From Nannocystis exedens (GTDB taxonomy: Bacteria; Myxococcota_A; Polyangia; Nannocystales; Nannocystaceae), in NCBI RefSeq assembly GCF_002343915.1, contig NZ_NETK01000001.1, forward strand, positions 2,614,001-2,678,000: a stretch of 64,000 bases of DNA. The letters are read 5' to 3'. The notes beneath the pieces were generated by a model. It worked only from the letters and a program-made list of their open reading frames with translations, did no database searches and was not told the origin of the DNA. The stretch's first letter is position 1. Each line of letters opens with the position of its first letter. Of the stretch, positions 36,083 through 46,400 are shown in pieces. Both the position numbers and the translations under genes were made by a program.

Positions 36083-36842
36083 GCGCCCTCGTTCCCCGGC
36101 CGGGCCGCGAGTATAAGCCCCACCGGCCCGCGGGCCAAGCGAAGCGCAGCCCCGATCGCGCCCCACCTGCTTCAACGGCCAGGCTCGCCCGCGCGCATCG
36201 GGACGGCGCGCAGCATCCGCCTCCGGCAGCCACTCGCGGGCCTCGCCGCGCGACGGCAGCGACTCGAGCCCATCCTCCTGGGCCCGACAGCGACTCGAGC
36301 CCATCCTCCCGCTTCCCGCCGACAGCGACGCGGGCGCATCGTCCTGCGTCCCACAGCGACTCGAGCGCATCCTCTCGAGCCCCTCGGCAGCGACGCGTCT
36401 CGTCGCCCGACAGCAGCTCGAGCCGCCGCCCTTGACCGGCACTTCGTCCGCTGGTCCCGCGCGCGAACCCGCCGTCACCGTCCCCCCGGCAGCGTCTCGG
36501 GCGCGCGCCCGTCTCGAGCTCTTTCGACCGCGCAGGTCCCACGTGTCTTACCGTCCGCACCCCGCGAGGGAGCAGCGCGTCCCTTGCACACGCGAGGCTC
36601 ACTGGACCCCCCGCTCGTGGCCCATCTGCGGCCGCCACACGTGAGCCGCTGTCGCGCCGGATCCTCTCCCCACCCGCATCGCGCGCCCACGCCGGGCGCG
36701 GTCGGCCCGCCAGCGAGCGCGCCGGCGCGTCTCCGCATTTCGCGGCCTCGAGATCGCCGTTTCTGCGAGATCTGCCTGCGCGCCTCGCCGCACCCTTGCG
36801 CTCGGCGGCGCGAGCGTCGACCATGTCCGCAAGCGCACCGCC
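36083..36842. other. 760-bp intergenic region with a 32-36 bp tandem repeat
   Basis: No supported gene. From about 36231 to 36430 there are six degenerate tandem units built on GACAGCGACTCGAGCCCATCC (starts near 36231, 36255, 36288, 36322, 36353, 36387). TATACT (36115-36110) serves the minus-strand TPR gene. The right part carries no signal I can interpret up to the ATG at 36843, apart from a half-site ATGTCCGCAAGC. Confidence 0.6.
36110..36115 (-). promoter_or_regulatory. TATACT -10 hexamer of the TPR gene
   Basis: Close match to a -10 element, reading TATACT on the minus strand, 27 bases before the ATG at 36082. Confidence 0.4.
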
Positions 36843-38111
36843 ATGCTCGCCCGCTCCTCGCTCGTCGTCCTCGCCCTTCTCTCTGCCGGCTGCCTGAAAG
36901 ATCTCACCCAGGTCGAGACCGGGACCGGCGGCGTCGTCACCGAGACCACCACCGACACGACCGACACGACGGAGCCGTCGACCGAGACCGCGACGACGGA
37001 CGACAAGCCCGCCTGCGGCAACGGCAAGCTCGAGCCCGGCGAGCAGTGCGACGACGGCAACGCCACCCCCGATGACGGCTGCGAGGTCGACTGCACCAAG
37101 ACTGCCGGCGAGCTGTGCGGCAACAAGGTGGTGGACGACGGCGAGGAGTGCGACGACGGCAACGACGTCCCGATGGACGGCTGCGAGAACAACTGCACCG
37201 AGACCGAGATCCCGGCCTCCTGCGGCGACGGCATGGTCAACGGCGACGACGAGTGCGACGACGGCAACGACGACAACACCGACGCCTGCACCAACACCTG
37301 CAAGAACGCCGTGTGCGGTGACGGCGTCATCCTCGCCGGCACCGAAGAGTGCGACGACGGCAACGACGTCGACACCGACGAGTGCCTGTCCAGCTGCAAA
37401 GCCGCGATCTGCGGCGACGGCCAGATTCAGGAGGGCGTCGAGGCCTGCGACAAGGGCGGCGACAACAGCGACACCGCCTACGACGGCTGCACCACCCAGT
37501 GCCAGCTCGGCCCGCACTGCGGCGACAGCGAGGTCCAGGCCCCCGAGGAGGAGTGCGACGACGGCAGCCCCGACGGCGACGACCTGTGCAACGCCTGCAA
37601 GGACGTCCCCTTCCGCTACGTCTTCGTCACCTCGCTGACCTACAAGGGCGACGTAAACAAGCTCAACGGCGGGGACATCAAGTGCACTTCGGCCGCTGAC
37701 AACGCCAGTCTTCCCGGCGACAACCCGAAATGGGTGGCGTGGCTTAGCGATGAGGAGCAGTCTGCCTCCGCACGGATGGATGACACTTTCGTGGGTTGGT
37801 ACGTTCTCCCTGGCCCTGAACCCGTCCTCGTCGCGCGCGATTGGGCCGGCCTGACCTCAGGAATGCTGCAGAACCCGATCAACCGCGATGAGTCAGGCGC
37901 GCCGGTCGCCGCCGACGCCCTCGTTTGGACCAACACCAAGACCGACGGCAAGATCCTCTCGCTCGACACGGCCTCGCACTGCAACAATTGGGATTCGAAC
38001 GCCGGAACCGGAAGCGTCGGCAACCCGAACGCCGCCGATGCGACGTGGGCGAATAATGGCGCCGTCGTCGACTGCAATTCCATGCACCACCTCTATTGCG
38101 TCCAAAACTGA
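36843..38111 (+). CDS. Lipoprotein with six Cys-rich (DUF4215) repeats and DUF1554 domain
   Basis: 422 residues. Lipobox VLALLSAGCLKD; Thr/Glu-rich spacer (about 25-55); then six tandem Cys-rich repeats (about 57-255), each like [27 protein letters not shown]; then the C-terminal DUF1554 domain (about 257-422: RYVFVTSLTYKGDVNKLNGGDIKC ... WVAWLSDEEQ ... LVWTNTKTDG ... HHLYCVQN). The Cys-rich repeats are typical of secreted myxobacterial proteins. Its DNA is nearly identical to the next gene over about 650 bases of the repeat region and then diverges, a sign of gene conversion or recent duplication. Predicted cell-surface adhesin or sensor; ligand unknown. Confidence 0.85.
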   Translation: MLARSSLVVLALLSAGCLKDLTQVETGTGGVVTETTTDTTDTTEPSTETATTDDKPACGNGKLEPGEQCDDGNATPDDGCEVDCTKTAGELCGNKVVDDGEECDDGNDVPMDGCENNCTETEIPASCGDGMVNGDDECDDGNDDNTDACTNTCKNAVCGDGVILAGTEECDDGNDVDTDECLSSCKAAICGDGQIQEGVEACDKGGDNSDTAYDGCTTQCQLGPHCGDSEVQAPEEECDDGSPDGDDLCNACKDVPFRYVFVTSLTYKGDVNKLNGGDIKCTSAADNASLPGDNPKWVAWLSDEEQSASARMDDTFVGWYVLPGPEPVLVARDWAGLTSGMLQNPINRDESGAPVAADALVWTNTKTDGKILSLDTASHCNNWDSNAGTGSVGNPNAADATWANNGAVVDCNSMHHLYCVQN

Positions 38112-38190
38112 AGCTCAGGTGGGCTGACTACGGCCTCCTCGGAGCTTCCGCCGCTCGGGACTGCGCCTATCCGCAGGCTCCAGGAGACCT

Positions 38191-39427
38191 ATGCCCTCTC
38201 GCTCCGTCGTGCTCCTCGCCTTCCTCGCTGCTCACGGCTGCTTCTACAATCCCGAAGGCACCCTGAGCCAGCCCGGCACGACCACCGGCGACGAAACGAC
38301 TGACAATTTTACTCCCACTACAACCGGCGACAAGCCCGCGTGCGGCAACAGCAAGCTCGAGCCCGGCGAGCAGTGCGACGACGGCAACGCCACCCCGGGC
38401 GACGGCTGCGAGGTCGACTGCACCAAGACTGCCGGCGAGCTGTGCGGCAACAACGTGGTGGACGAAGGCGAGGAGTGCGACGACGGCAACGACGTCCCGA
38501 TGGACGGCTGCGAGAACAACTTGCACCGAGACCGAGATCCCGGCCTCCTGCGGCGACAACGTCAAGGATCAGGGCGAGGAGTGCGACGACGGCAACGACG
38601 ACAACACCGACGCCTGCACCAACACCTGCAAGAACGCCGTGTGCGGCGACGGCGTCATCCTCGCCGGCACCGAAGAGTGCGACGACGGCAACGACGTCGA
38701 CACCGACGAGTGCCTGTCGAGCTGCAAAGCCGCGATCTGCGGTGACGGCCAGATTCAGGAGGGCGTCGAGGCCTGCGACAACGGCGGCGACAACAGCGAC
38801 ACCGCCTACGACGGCTGCACCACCCAGTGCCAGCTCGGCCCGCGCTGCGGCGACAGCGAGGTCCAGGTCCCGCAAGAGGAGTGCGACGACGGCAGCCCCG
38901 ACGGCGACGACCTGTGCAACGCGTGCAAGAACGTCGCCTTCCGCTACGTATTCGTCACCTCGCAGATCTTCAAGGGTGACGTCAACAAGCTCAACGGTGC
39001 GGATAGTCGTTGCATCGTGGCAGCGGCCGAACTTCCAGCGGCGGAATGGACCGCCTGGCTCAGCGACGACGTTCAGTCCGCGGCGGTGCGCATGGATACG
39101 AGCTTCATGGGCTGGTACATCCTCCCCGGTCCGGAACCCATCCTCGTCGCCAGAGATTGGGCGGGCCTCACCTCGGGTACCTTGCAGAACCCCATCCATC
39201 GGGACGAGCAGGGTAACCCAGTGGCGGGAGACGCTCTCGCCTGGTCCAACACCAAGACCGACGGCAAGATTCTCTCGCTCGACGCAGCCTCGCATTGCAA
39301 CAACTGGGATTCGAACACCGGCACCAGCAGCGTGGGTAACCCGAACGCCACCGACGCAATGTGGACGAACGAGGGAATTGTTGCGGACTGCAATTCGCTG
39401 CACCACCTCTACTGCGTCCAGAACTGA
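38191..39427 (+). pseudogene. Frameshifted copy of the Cys-rich/DUF1554 lipoprotein
   Basis: Start with ribosome-binding site AGGAG 5 bases before the ATG; signal [18 protein letters not shown]. The frame is intact through two Cys-rich repeats to CENN (about residue 110), where an extra T at 38521-38522 (AACAACTTGCACC, against AACAACTGCACC in the gene at 36843) shifts the frame. The remaining repeats and the whole DUF1554 domain continue in the next frame to a stop at 39427. Without the extra base the product would be 411 residues. Either a recent pseudogene, a phase-variable or slippage allele, or a sequencing error. The downstream part keeps full coding quality, which favours a very recent event. 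Confidence 0.85.
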
Positions 39428-39496
39428 AGCCCGGCCGTTCCCCTTCGAACAGGACCTTGCAGAGCGCGCTTGCAGAGCGCGCCCCCCACGAGTGCC

Positions 39497-40651
39497 ATGC
39501 TCTTTCGCGCCGTCGCTCTCCTCGCCTTCATCGCCACTCCTGGCTGCTTCTACAATCCGGAAGGCAGTGTGAGCCAAACGGACACGACCACGGACGAAGT
39601 CACGACGTCCGCATCCACGCCCCACGCCACCACGACCGCGACCGGCGCCCCCGCGTGCGGCGACGGCGAGCTCGACCCTGGCGAGGCCTGCGACGACGGC
39701 AACCGAACCCCCGGCGACGGCTGCGAGGAAGACTGCAGCGTCACTCCATCATTCCAGTGCGGCAACGGCGAGCTCGACCTTGACGAGCAGTGCGACGACG
39801 GCAACACCATCGACGACGACGGCTGCCAGAGCGACTGCACCAAGACCCCCGTCTGCGGCGATGGCACCCAGGCCCCCGGCGAGCTCTGCGACGACGGCAA
39901 CGCCAGCGACGAGGACGCCTGCCTCGGCGGCTGCGTCCCGGCCACCTGCGGCGACGGCAAGGTCTGGGCCGGCAACGAGCTCTGCGACGACGGCGTCCTG
40001 AACGGCGCCTATGGCCACTGCAGCGACGACTGCAGCGGCCCCGGTCCGAGCTGCGGCGACCAGCTCCGCAACGGCGCCGAGGAGTGTGACGACGGCAACC
40101 TCTTCGACGACGACGACTGCTCCAACGAGTGCCTCGCCCCGCGGATCGTCTTCGCCACCGCGGCGACGTACAGCGGCGATCTCGGCGGCCTCGACGGCGC
40201 CGACGCCAAATGCTTGGAGGCCGCGCAGGCGCTCGCGCTCCCGCCGGACGTCGAGTGGAGCGCATGGCTCAGCGACGCGACGGCCGATCCCGCCACCAGC
40301 GACCGCTTCGACACCCTCTACTCCGGTTACTACAAGCTGACCACGGGCGAGGTCGTCGCCCACGGATGGGGCGAGCTGACCACCCTGCCGCTCCAGGCGG
40401 CGATCGGCATCGACGAGACCGGCACCCCTCTGGACCTCCCCGCGCCGGTCTGGTCCAACACCTTTCGTAACGGCACCCGCATCGGCGCCGATCACTGCGA
40501 CAGCTGGACCTCCTCGGCCGTCGAGACCCTGGGCCGCTTGGGCGTCGCCGGGGCCACGAATACGACCTGGAGCGACGCCCCGGCCAACAACCCCGCGGAT
40601 TGCTCACAACTGCTCCACCTCTATTGTTTTCAGCGGACCGCCCCGCTTTGA
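39497..40651 (+). CDS. Cys-rich/DUF1554 lipoprotein, third paralogue
   Basis: 384 residues. Signal and lipobox ([17 protein letters not shown]) are shared with the frameshifted neighbour, but the Cys-rich repeats (five, about 50-215; e.g. CGNGELDLDEQCDDGNTIDDDGCQSDC) and the DUF1554 domain (about 217-384: IVFATAATYSGDLGGLDGADAKC ... WSAWLSD ... LLHLYCFQRT) have diverged. The common N-terminus with different C-termini suggests domain shuffling among tandem copies. Followed by a convergent methyltransferase gene. Confidence 0.85.
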   Translation: MLFRAVALLAFIATPGCFYNPEGSVSQTDTTTDEVTTSASTPHATTTATGAPACGDGELDPGEACDDGNRTPGDGCEEDCSVTPSFQCGNGELDLDEQCDDGNTIDDDGCQSDCTKTPVCGDGTQAPGELCDDGNASDEDACLGGCVPATCGDGKVWAGNELCDDGVLNGAYGHCSDDCSGPGPSCGDQLRNGAEECDDGNLFDDDDCSNECLAPRIVFATAATYSGDLGGLDGADAKCLEAAQALALPPDVEWSAWLSDATADPATSDRFDTLYSGYYKLTTGEVVAHGWGELTTLPLQAAIGIDETGTPLDLPAPVWSNTFRNGTRIGADHCDSWTSSAVETLGRLGVAGATNTTWSDAPANNPADCSQLLHLYCFQRTAPL

Positions 40652-40732
40652 CACGTCAGTCCTTTTCGGACATGCGACGATTCGTCAACTTTCACCGCGC
40701 CTCGCTAAGCATCGAGGGCTCGTGACCTCGGA

Positions 40733-43351
40733 CTATGTCCGCGGTTCAGCCCGCTCCTCTTCCGCCGGCGCCGGCAGCTCGCTCCCCGACACCAGTTCGC
40801 CCGCGACGATCTGCCCGAAGATGTCCGCCTGCACGCGGTGCAGCGCCAGCGAGCGCTCGACCACCCACAACAGCTCGAGCAGCTCCTGCGTCAGCGCCTC
40901 CGACCACGCGCTCGGCCGCAGCGCATCGAGCGGCGACGACGTGCGGCCGCGCGGCTGCAGCATCCGGCCGCTCAGCCACGACGGCACAATTTTCAATCCC
41001 GACACCTCGTAGCCCCACACTGCCGGCGACACCGGCGCGAACCGTCCATCGCCGACCGTGAGCACCTCGTCCGCGTACGAAAATTTCTCCGGCATCGCGC
41101 CCACAGGAGTCACGCAGCGCGCCGACCCATCGCGCAGCCGCGCGCGAAACGTGTGCAGACCCAGCAGCTCCGCCCCCACAGCCGCGCAGCGCGAAAACAA
41201 CTCCTCATCGCGCGTCAGCGGCACCCGGGGCCCCGGCTCCGCCAGCTCCTCGCGCAGCGCCTCGACGTACCCCGGGTGCCCCAGGCAGCCGTACACGTAC
41301 GCGAACAGCTCCTGCGCCGTCACTGTCCGCGAGAACATGTCTCTTAAAATATCGAGGACGCCGCGCGTCACGTTGGCCTGCGTCGCCCCCCGATCGCGCC
41401 ACAGCGGGATCACCCCCTTGTCGCCGAACGACCCGCGGAAGTGGTGCAGGTCGGGCACCTCCGCGCACGCCATCACGGCAGGCCCGCGCGACAGCCCGCT
41501 CGACAGCAGCGTCGTCAGGTACACCTGCGCCGGCCCTTGCGCCCGCCACAGCGCCGGCCGCAGGCGATCGCCGAGGCGTCCGTCCGCCAAACAGAAGCGG
41601 CGGTCCAGCGAGCGCCAGGCGATCCGCTCGACCCGGGGCGTCGGAGCATCCGCCCCCAACGACGCCAGCGCCGGCAGCGGCGACCCGTCGAACAGATCGA
41701 TCCCCGGCCGCGCGATCGTCCACGCTTCCGTCCCCCGAAAAGCGGCTGCGCGATCCTCCGCTCGCAGCAACGCCCGCCAGCGCCGCTCGAGCAGCTCCGG
41801 CGTCTCCGCGATCGGCCACGTCCGCTTCCACTGCGCCCCCGCGTGCTGCCACGGGAACAGGTCGACCAGTCGCGGCCAAAGACCGTAGTCGCCGGAGGCT
41901 CCGGGGACGAACGGCGCCTCCCACCCGTCCGGCGCGCGCGACCACGCGAGCTCCTGCAATGATTGCAGCCCCCCGAGCGCTCGCAACTTCTGCTCGCGGC
42001 TGAGCCCATCCCCCAGCCGTGTATAAAAGACCTCCGCCGGCCGCGAGCGGTCCCCTCCCTCCCTGCGCAGCCCCACCGCGATGCACACCGGCGTCCGAAT
42101 CTTGTTAAAAACGTTGGCGGAGCGGCGAGGGCCGAGCGCGTCGCCGCCGAGGTCGATGATCCACAGCGCGTCGAGCACCGCGCGCAGGTGTCGGCGCATC
42201 GCCGCGAAGCCCGGCCCGCGCAGGTAGCTCGACGGCGTGATCAGGCAGACGAGCCCCGGCCCTGCCTGCTCGCAGCTCCACCACAACGCCCACCGCCAGA
42301 AATAGACATAGGCATTATAAAGATTCTTGGCGTGCTTGCCGACCGCGGCGTCGGGCAAGAAATCGGCCATCAGCGCCCGCTCGCCGCGCCCCGGATCGCC
42401 GTGGCGGATCCACCCCCCTCGATCGCTCTCCGTCAGTTCGCGGCGGTCGTACGGCGGATTGCCCATACAGACGCGAATGCGTCCCGCCTCGACCTCACGG
42501 CCGTCCGGTCGCGCCAGCGTATCGCGCAGCATCACCCGCACCCCTGCATCGGGCAACCGCGCCCCCGCGGCTCGCAGCGCCCGAGTGACGCGAGCGTGCG
42601 CCGCCGCGAACGGCCCCGCCAGCACCTCGTGGGCGACGAGGTTCTCGGCCAGTCGACTCGCACACCCCGCGCCGTCGCCTCCGCTCGCCCGCACGCACCG
42701 CAGCGCGTCCGCCACGATCGCCAGCGGGTACACCCCGGTGCCGCACGCCGGATCGGTCACCACCACCTCGGGCGCCGCGAACCCGAGCGGCGCGCCCAAC
42801 TCGCGCGCCAGCAGCTCGCGCACTGCCACGATTTGCGCATGCACCACCTCCGCCGGCGTGTAGTACGCCCCCGCTTCACGCCGCAGCCGCTCGTCGTACG
42901 CCGCCAGGAACTCCTCGTAGAAGTACGCCCCCTCGCCCTCGCGCAGCCCCGCCAGCGAGTCCGCCTCGATCGCCGCCACCGTCGCCTCGAGCTCCCCCAG
43001 CGCCGCGCCGATCTCCGCGCGGTGGTCCGCCGCCGCTCGCAGCGCGCGCAGCAGCGGACCCGGCGTCGCTCCCAGGCGCGCGCACGCCCCCGCGACCTCC
43101 GACCTCGCCTCGGGGTGTTCGAGCCGATCGGTCCACAGCCCGTACGCGATCGTCTGCGCCAGCGCCTCGGCGAACTCCGCTTCGCCGCCGCAGGCCGCCG
43201 GCGACCACTCGTCCGCGAGCGTGCGCAGCCGCGACGTCGGCGCGGCCACGGCCGTCCGCAGCGCGTCGCGCAGCGCCCGGCAGCGCGCGGCCAGCAGCCC
43301 CGCCACCTCGCGCGAACTCTTCGGGCCCGGCCGGCGCACGCGCGGAAACAT
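40733..43351 (-). CDS. Stand-alone N6-adenine DNA methyltransferase, Type ISP-like
   Basis: 872 residues from ATG 43351; a GTG four codons on (43339) sits 7 bases after a TATGTT hexamer and is an alternative start. The N-terminal helical region (1-185) ends at GAYYTPAEVV, followed by the SAM motif VTDPACGTGVYPLAIV and the catalytic CMGNPPYDRREL, the N-6 adenine methylase signature. The C-terminal 350 residues carry the pattern seen at the end of Type ISP restriction enzymes (FAYVYGCLGHPGYVEALREEL, RVPLTRDEELF, VGAELLGLHTF), a target-recognition region. The helicase and nuclease parts of Type ISP enzymes are missing and no nuclease gene is adjacent, so it may be an orphan modifier or half of a split defence system. 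A hairpin copy near 41330-41347 is translated. Confidence 0.85.
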   Translation of the reverse strand: MFPRVRRPGPKSSREVAGLLAARCRALRDALRTAVAAPTSRLRTLADEWSPAACGGEAEFAEALAQTIAYGLWTDRLEHPEARSEVAGACARLGATPGPLLRALRAAADHRAEIGAALGELEATVAAIEADSLAGLREGEGAYFYEEFLAAYDERLRREAGAYYTPAEVVHAQIVAVRELLARELGAPLGFAAPEVVVTDPACGTGVYPLAIVADALRCVRASGGDGAGCASRLAENLVAHEVLAGPFAAAHARVTRALRAAGARLPDAGVRVMLRDTLARPDGREVEAGRIRVCMGNPPYDRRELTESDRGGWIRHGDPGRGERALMADFLPDAAVGKHAKNLYNAYVYFWRWALWWSCEQAGPGLVCLITPSSYLRGPGFAAMRRHLRAVLDALWIIDLGGDALGPRRSANVFNKIRTPVCIAVGLRREGGDRSRPAEVFYTRLGDGLSREQKLRALGGLQSLQELAWSRAPDGWEAPFVPGASGDYGLWPRLVDLFPWQHAGAQWKRTWPIAETPELLERRWRALLRAEDRAAAFRGTEAWTIARPGIDLFDGSPLPALASLGADAPTPRVERIAWRSLDRRFCLADGRLGDRLRPALWRAQGPAQVYLTTLLSSGLSRGPAVMACAEVPDLHHFRGSFGDKGVIPLWRDRGATQANVTRGVLDILRDMFSRTVTAQELFAYVYGCLGHPGYVEALREELAEPGPRVPLTRDEELFSRCAAVGAELLGLHTFRARLRDGSARCVTPVGAMPEKFSYADEVLTVGDGRFAPVSPAVWGYEVSGLKIVPSWLSGRMLQPRGRTSSPLDALRPSAWSEALTQELLELLWVVERSLALHRVQADIFGQIVAGELVSGSELPAPAEEERAEPRT

Positions 43352-43450
43352 AGCAGAGCAACATCGCGCAGGGCGCCCCACGAGCGCGCGGACGGCGGCC
43401 TTGCGGCGAGTGCGTGCATTCGCACCCGCGGGTGCGCCGGCCCGCGGTGA

Positions 43451-43456
43451 TATCCT
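43451..43456 (+). promoter_or_regulatory. -10-like TATCCT before the FHA-WD40 gene
   Basis: TATCCT ends 11 bases before the ATG at 43468 in the 116-base divergent gap with the methyltransferase gene. Confidence 0.3.
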
Positions 43457-43467
43457 CCGGGCGGCTC

Positions 43468-46400
43468 ATGCTTCATATCGCCGTCGAACGCGAGGGACAG
43501 CCGCGCAAAGAGCTCCGCTTCGCCAAGGACGTGGTCGTCGTCGGCCGCGAGGCCGAGCACGACCTCCAGCTCAACTTCGAGGACGGCGCCTCGCGACAGC
43601 ACGCCCGCCTGAGCCAAGAGCGCGGCCAGCACTTCGTCGAGGACCTCGGCTCGCGCAACGGCACCAAGGTCAACGGCAAGCGGATCGCCGCCAAGACCCC
43701 GATCAAGGCCGGTGACGAGATCGAGGTCGGCAAGGTCAAGATCTACCTGGTCGGAGAGGCAGGTGCCGGCGGCAGCCGCGGCACCGCGCGCGTCCAGCCC
43801 CGGGCCGAGGACGACCAGACCACCCAGCGCGCCGTCAAGCAGGCGCCCCGGCCGGCCAAGGCGGCCGCGCCCGAACCTGCTCCGAAGGCCAGGCCCGCCC
43901 CGGAGCCGGCCAGGCCCGCGCCCAGGGCCCCGCGGCCGGCGCCCGAGCCCGAAGCTGGCCTTCCGGACAGCAGCATCCGCGTCAACCTGCGCCAGCCCGA
44001 GCCCGAGCCGGCGGCCGCGCCCGAGCCGGAGGGCAAGCCGACCGGTCCGGTCAACGACGAGAACGAGGCCTGCCGCAGCCAGATCGATCCGCTGGCCCGG
44101 CGCTGGCGCGACCTCGGCAAGCCCGAGGGGCTCCTGCTGCACGGCCCGCTGCTGAAGCGCGGCCTGGCCTGGGCCGCCAGCGACCGCAAGCTGCGGCCGC
44201 GCCCGTCCGAGCTGCACCGCGAGTTCATCTACGCCAGCCGCGGCGATCGTCGCCACCGGATCCGCGACCTCGGCCTGCGCGCCGGGGCGCTGACCGTCGC
44301 GCTGATCGGCGGCAACGTGGCGGCGCACGTGCTGCACGACGACCTCGTGCTCAAGGACGCCGCCGCCGGGCGCGAGGCCGGCGCCGGACAATGCACCCCC
44401 GACAACCCCGCGGTGCAGCGCGCCAACCTCCTGGCCCAAAAGGCAGCCGAGCAGACCGACCTCGAGCTGGCGATCCTCGCCGGCACGCGGGCCGTGAGCG
44501 CCGCCGACGGCCCGTGCGCGCGCCAGTCGGACGCCGAGCGGGCGCTGCGGATCGCCCTCTCGCGCCAGCGCAGCCGCGTCATCGGCCGCGGCGCCTCGCC
44601 GATCCGCCACGCCGACGTCGCCCGCGACGAGCGCGACGTCGTCACCGTCGACGACACCGGCGCCGTCATCCTCTACGACCGCACCGGCGCCACCCAGCCG
44701 AAGACGCTGCCCTCGAGCAGCGGCGCCGGCAAGGTCGCCGCGCTCGGGCCCGAGGGCCGCTGGCTGGCCGTAGGGACAGGCAAGGGCACGGTCGACCTGT
44801 GGGACCTGCAGCAGCGCACCGCGCCGAAGCTGACCCGGCAGCTCGAGAGCCACCGCGACCCGGTCACCGCGATCAGCTTCAGCGAGGACGGCCGGTTCTT
44901 CGCCACGGGCGACCGCCGCGGCAACGTCACCGTGTGGGACATGCGCGGCACCGACGCCGGCGCCAAGCTCGGCGAGCTGCGGCAGCACAGCGGGGCCATC
45001 GAGCAGCTCGTGTTCCGCGACGGCGGCAGCCGCCTGTACTCGTTCGGCGGCAAGCAGGCGATCGCCACCGACCTGCAGGACGGGCGCAAGAAGGGCAAGC
45101 AGCTCAACCTCGCCATCGGCGGCGACGCCACCGCCTTCGCCGTCAACGGCGAGGGTGACGAGGTCGTGGTCGGCGACAGCATCGGCCAGGTCGTGCGCTG
45201 GCGCGTCCGCACGCTCGCGCGCGCGCAGCAGGACGCGCTCGCCAGCCACACCGGCGCGGTCGTCGACCTCGCGTTCCTCCCCGGCGCCCGCGCCGTCCTG
45301 TCCCTCGGGACAGACAAGCAGCTCATCGTCACCGAGCTCGACCAGATGATGCGCGAGGGCAGCGAGCCGCTGCGCGTCGGCCTGCGCGGCCTGCAGGCCG
45401 AGCCGAAGGCGCTGGCGGCCGACCCGACCGGGCGGCGGATCGCCGTCGCCGCCCAGGACAACAAGATCTACGTGTGGGACGCCGCCCAGCGCCACACCTC
45501 GGCCCAGCCGGTGGTCGTGTTCGACGAGCACGTCGACACCATCGAGTCGGTGCTGCCGAGCTACGACGGCAACTCGCTGCTGTCCGCCTCGGCCGACGGC
45601 ACCTTGCGGCTGTGGCCGCTGCAGAACGCCGACGCCGGCGGCGCGCTGGCGGTGCTCAGCGATCACCGCGGCCCGATCACCGGCCTCGGCCTCAGCAGCG
45701 ACGGCGGCCGCATGGTCTCGCTGGGCCAGGACAAGGCCCTCCGCGCCTGGCGCCTCGACAACCGCGGCACCCCGCGGCGGATCCTCGAGCGCACCTTCGA
45801 GCAGGCCCCGCAGGCGCTGGCCGTCAGCCCCGACGGTGTGTGGGCGGCCGTCGGCGTCGAGCGCCAGCTCCTCATCTACAGCCTCAGCGGCAGCGAGCGC
45901 GAGCCCAAGCCGATCGAGCGCGCCCAGCACGACGACCTCATCAGCCACGTCGCCTTCAGCCCGGACAACCGCTGGCTGGTCAGCGCCGACTTCTCCGGCG
46001 CGATCAACACCTGGTCGATGAAGAGCGACGGCCCCGAGGACAGCCCGGCCCGAGGCGTCGCGCTCGGCCGCTCGATCACCGCGCTGGCCGTGTCGCCCAG
46101 CAGCCCCTACTTCGCGGTCGCGGCGGCCGACAACCGGGTCACGCTGTGGCCGATGACCGGCAACGGCGGCGAGCAGCAGGTCGTGCAGCACGAGAAGTCG
46201 GTGCTGTCGCTGACGTTCAGCGGCGGCGGCGACCTGCTGGTCTCGACCAGCGACGACGCCCGCGCGATCCTCCGCACCGTCGACAAGGGCAAGACCGCCG
46301 AGCTGCCCGAGCGCTCGGCCGTGGCTCACGACTCGCGCGTGCGCGCGGCGGCGTTCAGCCCCGACAAGCGCTGGCTGGCGACCGGCAGCGACGACGGCGT

